A stretch of DNA of 11,762 nt, from NCBI GenBank assembly GCA_023485715.1, contig JAMCZG010000062.1, forward strand, positions 1 to 11,762, in the 5' to 3' direction. Of the stretch, positions 6,458 to 11,762 are shown piece by piece. The first letter of the stretch is position 1. Each line of letters opens with the position of its first letter. The notes under the pieces are model-generated. The model did no database searches and was not told the origin of the DNA. It saw nothing but the letters and a program-made list of their open reading frames with translations. A program made the translations under genes and the position numbers. The stretch comes from Patescibacteria group bacterium (GTDB taxonomy: Bacteria; Patescibacteriota; Microgenomatia; Levybacterales; UBA12049).

Positions 6458-7873
6458 ATGGATCTTAACGGACTAACCCTAACAGCCGTAAAAAAAGGAT
6501 TACTGAAAAAAGACTTTTCCTCTGTCGAATTAGTTAAGTCCTGTCTGTCTCAAATCGATAAATTTGACTCGCAAATCAATTCGTTCATTACTGTTTGCCA
6601 AGAGACTGCGATTAAACAAGCGGAACTGTCCGACGAGGAAATAAAAAACGGAAATGATTTACCGTTACTCGGTGTCCCGATCGCCGTAAAAGATCTTTTC
6701 TTAACAAAAGACGTGCGAACCACTGCTGCTTCAAATGTTTTGAAAGATTATATTCCTCAATATGATGCTACTGTCGTCGAAAAACTAAAAGACGCCGGAG
6801 CCGTAATTGTCGGTAAGTTAAATTGTGATGCGTGGGCACACGGCTCAAGCGGCGAAAATTCTGATTTTGGTCCGACCAAAAACCCATGGAATAAAGAATA
6901 TATCCCGGGTGGATCCAGTAGTGGCTCTGCGGCAGCTCTAGCGTCTGGTATGTGTATTGCGTCGACAGGAACCGATACCGGCGGTTCGATAAGGCTTCCG
7001 GCGAGTTTTTGTAATGTTGTCGGCCTAAAACCTACATACGGAAAGGTAAGTCGATACGGGATCGTCGCGATGGCATCGTCTCTTGATTCGATCGGACATT
7101 TTACAAAAACCGTCGAAGACAATGCACTTTTTTTAAATGTTACTGCGGGAAAAGATATACTCGACGCAACAACTCCGGATATAAAAGTCCCGGATTACAC
7201 TAAAAACATAAAAAACGGCCTTCGGGGAATAAAAATCGGGATTCCTAAAGAATACGCTACAAAAAAAGAGGGAATCGACGAAAATATTTTGCGGGTTTTT
7301 GGAGACTCGCTCAAACAATTCGAAAGCTTAGGTGCGAAAATTATCGAAATTTCTCTTCCCCACACCGAATACGCGATCGCGTGTTATTACATCATTCAAC
7401 CGGCAGAAGTTTCGTCGAATCTTGCCCGGTACGACGGGATAAGATACGGAAATACACGGCAGAATTTTGGAAAAGAGGCGAAACGTCGAATAATGCTAGG
7501 CACCTACACGCTTTCCTCAGGATACTATGATGCGTATTACAAAAAGGCGATGAAGGTCAGAACCTTAATTAAAAAAGATTTTGAAGACGCATTTAATAAA
7601 GTTGACGCGATGATAACCCCCGTCTCCCCTACGCTCCCATGGAAATTAGGAGAAAAAATAAATGACCCCTTAAAAATGTACTTATCCGACATATTTACTG
7701 TAACCGCTAATTTAGCAGGAATACCAGGTCTTTCTGTTCCGGCAGGGTTTATAAACGGCTTTCCGGTTGGAATACAAATTTTAGGAAAACATTTTTCCGA
7801 GGAATTACTCTACCGAATCGGATACGCCTACGAGCAGGAAACAAAATTTTACGAGCAGAAACCAAATTTATAA
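6458..7873 (+). CDS. gatA: Asp/Glu-tRNA amidotransferase subunit A (GatA, amidase)
   Basis: 471 residues, full length for the family (~480). It hydrolyses glutamine and passes ammonia to GatB, which converts Glu-tRNA(Gln) and/or Asp-tRNA(Asn) to the correctly charged forms. The amidase-signature Ser-cisSer-Lys triad is visible: Lys78 in PIAVKDL, a serine in the loop GGSSSGSAAA (151-160, probably Ser153) and Ser177 in GTDTGGSIRLP. The C-terminal GLSVPAGFINGFPVGIQILG is typical. No Shine-Dalgarno precedes the ATG, which is 4 nt after gatC; gatB follows after 3 nt. It lies between its complex partners in the usual gatC-gatA-gatB order. Confidence 0.97.
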   Translation: MDLNGLTLTAVKKGLLKKDFSSVELVKSCLSQIDKFDSQINSFITVCQETAIKQAELSDEEIKNGNDLPLLGVPIAVKDLFLTKDVRTTAASNVLKDYIPQYDATVVEKLKDAGAVIVGKLNCDAWAHGSSGENSDFGPTKNPWNKEYIPGGSSSGSAAALASGMCIASTGTDTGGSIRLPASFCNVVGLKPTYGKVSRYGIVAMASSLDSIGHFTKTVEDNALFLNVTAGKDILDATTPDIKVPDYTKNIKNGLRGIKIGIPKEYATKKEGIDENILRVFGDSLKQFESLGAKIIEISLPHTEYAIACYYIIQPAEVSSNLARYDGIRYGNTRQNFGKEAKRRIMLGTYTLSSGYYDAYYKKAMKVRTLIKKDFEDAFNKVDAMITPVSPTLPWKLGEKINDPLKMYLSDIFTVTANLAGIPGLSVPAGFINGFPVGIQILGKHFSEELLYRIGYAYEQETKFYEQKPNL

Positions 7874-7876
7874 ACT

Positions 7877-9217
7877 ATGGACGATAAGAAATATACACCT
7901 GTGATCGGTCTTGAAATACATGTCGAATTAAAAACAAAATCCAAAATGTTTTGCGGATGTTTGGCAGATTATTTTGGACATAAACCAAATACGCATTGTT
8001 GTCCCGTATGCCTTGGACTTCCTGGCGCGCTCCCTGTTCCAAATAAAACCGCGATCGATTGGTGTATTATGATAGGCCTGGCATTAAATTGTAAAATCCC
8101 GAATTTTTCTAAATTCGATCGAAAAAATTATTTTTATCCCGATCTGCCAAAAGGATATCAGATATCCCAGTACGACAAGCCTTTTTGCATTGACGGAAAG
8201 TTAGAAATAAACGTTGACTCATATAAAAAGTTAATCGGGATAACGCGAGTCCATATGGAGGAAGACACAGGAAAGCTAATCCATTCTATGGTAGACGGGA
8301 AAGATGTGAGCTTAATCGACTTTAACAGAAGCTCTGTCCCCCTTGTCGAAATCGTTACAGAACCGGATTTTAAAAATTCAAAAGAAGTTAAAATCTTTTT
8401 GCAAAAACTTCAGCAGGTTGTCAGGTATCTCGGGGTTTCCAACGCCGACATGGAAAAGGGAGACATGAGGCTCGAACCAAATATTTCGCTTAAAATAACG
8501 GGAGAAAAATCCCTTCCCAAGTATAAAGTCGAAGTAAAAAACATCAATTCTTTTAAATTCGTCGAAAAAGCGATCGATTTTGAAATTAAACGACAAAAAG
8601 AGATATTAGAATCAGGCGAAACCCCGGCTCAGGAAACCAGAGGATTTGACGAAAAAAAGGGCAAAACCGTTTCACAGCGTTCAAAAGAAGAAGCGCACGA
8701 CTATAGATACTTCCCGGAACCAGATATCCCCCCGATTAAATTTACCGATTTAGAAATCGATTCATTAAAAAAAGCGATGCCCGAACTTCCTGACGAAAAA
8801 TTCAAAAGGCTCCAAAAAGAACACTCTCTTTCGGAATATGACTCAGAAATTTTAACCCGAGAAAAATCGACCGCTGATTATTTTGAAGAAGCAGTAAAAA
8901 TCGGAAAAGATCACAACGTCCTTCCAAAACAAATAGCAAACACGATAATAAATAAAAAGATCAATGTTAATAACGTTTTGCCTGCTGAGTTAATAAAGAT
9001 GATTATTTCGACTACTCAAGTAGCAGCCATCGACGAAGGGGAACTCGAAAAAATCGTAAAAATGGTCTTAGACGAAAACCCAAAAGCGGTCGAAGATTAT
9101 AAGAATGGCAAAACTCAAGCAATTGGATTTCTGATTGGTATGATATCCCGTAAATTAAATAACATAAAACTAGACTCACAAAAAGTAAAAAAAATCTTAG
9201 AAAGACATTTGAATTAG
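7877..9217 (+). CDS. gatB: Asp/Glu-tRNA amidotransferase subunit B (GatB)
   Basis: 446 residues, slightly short of the usual ~475. It is the kinase/tRNA-binding subunit that activates the side chain of the mischarged aminoacyl-tRNA with ATP and accepts ammonia from GatA. Visible signatures are PVIGLEIHVEL (8-18), zinc cysteines C26, C28, C42 and C45 around the CPVCLGLPGALP segment, the stretch FYPDLPKGYQISQYD and HMEEDTGK in the ATP site, and MRLEPNISL. The C-terminal third is the helical YqeY-like tail domain that docks the tRNA elbow. No SD is evident. Presence of GatCAB implies that at least one of GlnRS or AsnRS is missing or supplemented by mischarging. Confidence 0.97.
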   Translation: MDDKKYTPVIGLEIHVELKTKSKMFCGCLADYFGHKPNTHCCPVCLGLPGALPVPNKTAIDWCIMIGLALNCKIPNFSKFDRKNYFYPDLPKGYQISQYDKPFCIDGKLEINVDSYKKLIGITRVHMEEDTGKLIHSMVDGKDVSLIDFNRSSVPLVEIVTEPDFKNSKEVKIFLQKLQQVVRYLGVSNADMEKGDMRLEPNISLKITGEKSLPKYKVEVKNINSFKFVEKAIDFEIKRQKEILESGETPAQETRGFDEKKGKTVSQRSKEEAHDYRYFPEPDIPPIKFTDLEIDSLKKAMPELPDEKFKRLQKEHSLSEYDSEILTREKSTADYFEEAVKIGKDHNVLPKQIANTIINKKINVNNVLPAELIKMIISTTQVAAIDEGELEKIVKMVLDENPKAVEDYKNGKTQAIGFLIGMISRKLNNIKLDSQKVKKILERHLN

Positions 9218-9236
9218 ACAATAATTAGCTTATAAT
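9209..9236 (+). promoter_or_regulatory. Promoter of the GGDEF gene
   Basis: TTGAAT (9209-9214), a 16-bp spacer and a perfect TATAAT (9231-9236), overlapping the gatB stop. The -10 box ends 10 nt before the ATG at 9247, leaving a leader of only a few nucleotides and no room for an SD. It may also drive dnaE. Confidence 0.6.
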
Positions 9237-9246
9237 TTATATAGAT

Positions 9247-9978
9247 ATGACGGATGAAGTAGGGGTAAAAGAAACACAAGATCAAGGCTTAACCCCAGAA
9301 AAAATAGGCTATATAAGAAGCTCCATTAAAAGTCAGTTTCCGTCAGTCGAAGGCGTGTTTAAAAAGAGCGGGATATCCAAGGAAGAAATCGAAGGGTCAG
9401 AAAAATTAAGAGAATTACGTCTGCACGCTGCCGTTGAAAAGGTAAGAGAACAGAGAGAATCTGATGTAGATAGACTTACACAGGTTTACAACTTAACAGG
9501 ATATCAAAAACGCCTAAACGAAGAACTGGAAAGATCGAAAAGATATGGCCATAATATGACAGTCGTAGTTGCTGACTTAAATAATTTAAAAAGAATTAAC
9601 GATACACAAGGACACGCTGAGGGAGACGAGTATATCCAACAAGCCGCAAGATTATTTACGGAAGTTACACGTCCTTCTGATATAGTTGCAAGATGCGGTG
9701 GAGACGAATACAGGGTTATATTAACCGAAACTAATGAAGAACAAGCGAATGTATGGCTCGAAAGGGCAAGAAAACAATTCCAGGATAGTAATGTTAGTAT
9801 TAGCATGGGTCTTGCTGAAGTGGATCTAAATAATGCGGAGGAGTCGCTAAAATTGGCCGACCAAAGAATGTATGATGAAAAAGAATCGTATAAAAAATCC
9901 CATAGAGAGAATCACCCGATAAAAAAATTTATAGGCAAAATATTTAAAATTGCAAAAGGCAATAAACCAAATGGCTAA
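9247..9978 (+). CDS. Soluble GGDEF-domain protein, putative diguanylate cyclase
   Basis: 243 residues. Residues 1-70 are charged and helical with no recognisable sensor domain or membrane segment. The GGDEF domain starts at DRLTQVYN (75-82) and continues with ADLNNLKRINDTQGHAEGDEY (109-129), where Asp110 is the metal ligand and Asn118 contacts GTP. The signature is GGDEY (151-155), with Tyr replacing the usual Phe. An RxxD motif (RPSD, 142-145) lies exactly five residues before it, the position of the c-di-GMP inhibitory site. The end SMG...ADQRMYDEK is typical. A short Lys-rich tail (about 225-241) could touch membrane or nucleic acid. Catalytic residues look complete, so c-di-GMP synthesis is plausible but unproven given the Tyr. 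It has its own promoter, 29 nt after gatB, and its end overlaps dnaE by 8 nt. Codon choice seems less biased than in its neighbours. Confidence 0.88.
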   Translation: MTDEVGVKETQDQGLTPEKIGYIRSSIKSQFPSVEGVFKKSGISKEEIEGSEKLRELRLHAAVEKVREQRESDVDRLTQVYNLTGYQKRLNEELERSKRYGHNMTVVVADLNNLKRINDTQGHAEGDEYIQQAARLFTEVTRPSDIVARCGGDEYRVILTETNEEQANVWLERARKQFQDSNVSISMGLAEVDLNNAEESLKLADQRMYDEKESYKKSHRENHPIKKFIGKIFKIAKGNKPNG

Positions 9979-11762
9979 TTTTGTCCATCTTCATAATCAT
10001 ACAGAATATTCGCTGCTCGACGGGCTTTCAAAAATTAAGCCTCTTGTCCGCCGCGCAAAAGAGCTCGGCATGAAGTCACTTGCGATAACGGATCACGGAA
10101 ATATGCACGGGGCAATAAAATTCTATAACGCGTGCAAAGACGAAGGAATAAAACCCATAATCGGATGCGAAATATATATCGCAAAAAGAAGTCTTCACGA
10201 CAAAGACAGCGGAATCGATAACGACAGAAACCACCTTATCCTTTTGGCAAAAAATGAAACCGGTTATAAAAATTTAATAAAACTGGTAACGATCGCAAGC
10301 CTGGAAGGATTTTATTATAAGCCAAGGATCGATATTCCTACTCTGTCCGAATATTCTAATGGTTTAATCTGTCTAACAGGGTGTGTAAGCGGGTACATCC
10401 CCGAGTTATTGCTCGAGGGGAAACACGAAGAAGCAGAAATTAAATCGAAATATTTGATCGAACTTTTCGGAGAGAAAAATTTTTATTTCGAACTTCAAAA
10501 ACATATTAAAGTAGACGACCAGGACAAGGTTAACAAAGAGTTGATCAATCTTTCGAAAAAATTGGGAATCGGAATTGTAGCAACAAACGATTGCCATTAT
10601 ATTTTTAAGGAAGACGCAGAAGCGCAGGATATTTTATTGTGTGTCCAAACGCAAAAAACAATACTCGACAAAGACCGAAGGCTTACAATGCTTGAATCCC
10701 CTGATTTTTATTTAAAAAGCCCTGAAGAAATGCAGCTGGCCTTCTTAGAATATCCGCAGGCCATCGAAAATACGGTAAAGATTTCGGAAATGGTCGATTT
10801 GACTATACCAACAGGTAAATGGGTTATTCCAAAATTTGAAGTCCCCGACGGACAAACTACAGAAGAATTCTTACAAAAATTAGTTTTCGACAATATTAAA
10901 GATCGGTATTTGGAAACGACCGACGAAATAAAAGAAAGAATCGATTACGAACTTAAAATTATTTTTCAAAAAGGGTATACAACTTATTTTTTAATCGTAC
11001 ACGACTTAAAAAAATGGGCACGGGAACAAGGGATCGCATCTGGCCCGGGGAGGGGTTCGGTCGCCGGAAGCATCGTTTCTTATATTTTAAAAATTACAGA
11101 ACTCGATCCGCTTAAATACGGATTACCTTTCGAACGATTTTTAAATCCACAACGTCCTACCCCGCCCGATTTTGATCTTGATTTCGCGGACGACAGACGA
11201 GACGAAGTTATCGCGTACGTAACAAAAAGGTACGGAAAAGAAAAGGTGGCACAAATTATAACTTTTGGGACGATGGAAGCCAGAGGGTCTGTCCGGGACG
11301 TCGGAAGGGCCTTGGGAATGCCGTATGCAGCCCCAGACCGTATAGCCAAGTTAATTCCCCTGGGTGCCCAGGGTTTTGCGATGACAATCGAGAAAGCGAT
11401 CGAACAAGTCCCAGAACTCGAAGCAGCTTACAGAAACGAAGCAGAAACAAAAAAACTTTTAGACCTGGCAAAAAAACTCGAAGGGGTAACCCGCCACGCA
11501 TCTACCCATGCGGCAGGAGTGGTAATCGCAGACAAACCACTAACCGAGTACACTCCCCTACAAAAGGAGGTAAGAGGAGAAAGGATAATTACACAATACG
11601 ACATGTATGATCTCGACTTAAACGTGTCTTCCAATGCGATCGGACTTCTAAAAATAGATTTTTTAGGTCTTAGAAATTTAACAATTTTGGAAAACGCGAT
11701 ATTTTTTGTTAAAGAGAACGAAGGAATCGAAATCGACCTCACAAAAATTCCGATCGACGATA
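9971..11762 (+). CDS. dnaE: DNA polymerase III alpha subunit DnaE (N-terminal part)
   Basis: 597 residues are visible and the frame is open at the right edge; full DnaE proteins are about 1,100-1,200, so roughly half is missing. It is the replicative polymerase. The N-terminal PHP domain starts with HLHNHTEYSLLDG. It keeps all nine metal-ligand positions known from proofreading-active DnaE1: H8, H10, D17, H42, E67, H88, C138, D207 and H209. The polymerase core shows GPGRGSVAGS (358-367), catalytic Asp402 and Asp404 in PDFDLDF, and a third Asp563 in LLKIDFLGLRNL. EGVTRHASTHAAGVVI (504-519) is a further conserved segment. The ATG at 9971 overlaps the end of the GGDEF gene by 8 nt, and only a weak AAGG lies upstream, suggesting coupling. 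The thumb, tandem HhH and OB parts are beyond the window. Confidence 0.97.
   Translation, partial: MANFVHLHNHTEYSLLDGLSKIKPLVRRAKELGMKSLAITDHGNMHGAIKFYNACKDEGIKPIIGCEIYIAKRSLHDKDSGIDNDRNHLILLAKNETGYKNLIKLVTIASLEGFYYKPRIDIPTLSEYSNGLICLTGCVSGYIPELLLEGKHEEAEIKSKYLIELFGEKNFYFELQKHIKVDDQDKVNKELINLSKKLGIGIVATNDCHYIFKEDAEAQDILLCVQTQKTILDKDRRLTMLESPDFYLKSPEEMQLAFLEYPQAIENTVKISEMVDLTIPTGKWVIPKFEVPDGQTTEEFLQKLVFDNIKDRYLETTDEIKERIDYELKIIFQKGYTTYFLIVHDLKKWAREQGIASGPGRGSVAGSIVSYILKITELDPLKYGLPFERFLNPQRPTPPDFDLDFADDRRDEVIAYVTKRYGKEKVAQIITFGTMEARGSVRDVGRALGMPYAAPDRIAKLIPLGAQGFAMTIEKAIEQVPELEAAYRNEAETKKLLDLAKKLEGVTRHASTHAAGVVIADKPLTEYTPLQKEVRGERIITQYDMYDLDLNVSSNAIGLLKIDFLGLRNLTILENAIFFVKENEGIEIDLTKIPIDD

Noticed and set aside
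7373..7382. HIP1-like octamer GCGATCGC in gatA
   Set aside because: Only one full copy was noticed and it is explained by the general preference for ATCG and CGAT strings.
11080..11742. Minus-strand open frames of 81-104 residues
   Set aside because: They lie opposite the polymerase core of dnaE, which has intact catalytic motifs; they are shadows.
1..11762. CRISPR array, insertion sequence, prophage, toxin-antitoxin or defence system
   Set aside because: No regularly spaced repeats, transposase motifs or phage-type genes were found, and nearly all space is filled by recognised housekeeping genes.

Overview
The window looks like a chromosomal core region from a small-genome, AT-rich bacterium that uses the standard genetic code: ten protein genes read through without internal TGA. 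Peptidoglycan and lipid II amidation genes, a wall-binding LysM protein, GatCAB, a bacterial tRNA-Asp with no encoded CCA, and sparse Shine-Dalgarno use fit a Gram-positive-type envelope. My best guess is a Candidate Phyla Radiation (Patescibacteria) lineage such as Microgenomates or Katanobacteria, or less likely Chloroflexota or another monoderm. That placement is an inference from gene content and style, not a proven assignment.

Layout. The left 0.8 kb reads on the minus strand: a tRNA-Asp(GUC) gene at 708-780 followed by a membrane-anchored LysM protein that runs off the left edge (534 down to 1). Between them lies a short non-coding stretch. It carries an 18-bp direct copy of the tRNA 3' end, an imperfect inverted repeat and two perfect-stem hairpins. 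From about 820 rightward everything is on the plus strand, in a tightly packed run of nine genes: polX, lemA, htpX, murT, gatD, gatC, gatA, gatB and a GGDEF protein, then dnaE, which is cut by the right edge. Divergent promoters for the tRNA and for polX overlap at 805-847.

How the genes relate. PolX (repair polymerase with a PHP nuclease) and DnaE (replicative polymerase with an apparently intact PHP site) bracket the run. LemA-HtpX is a recurrent membrane pair containing a zinc protease. MurT-GatD amidates D-Glu of lipid II, and GatCAB amidates mischarged Glu-tRNA(Gln) and/or Asp-tRNA(Asn), so two independent glutamine-dependent amidating enzymes sit next to each other. A soluble diguanylate-cyclase-like protein lies between gatB and dnaE and overlaps dnaE by 8 nt.

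Expression signals. Three genes (polX, gatC, GGDEF) have good -10 hexamers only 6-10 nt before the start codon, suggesting leaderless or nearly leaderless mRNAs. lemA, in contrast, has a perfect Shine-Dalgarno. No CRISPR array, insertion sequence, phage gene or obviously new multi-gene system is visible. The most curious items are the tRNA-end duplication with its inverted repeat, the lone GGDEF protein coupled to dnaE, and the promoter hidden in the gatD stop codon. No stretch over 300 nt lacks a gene.
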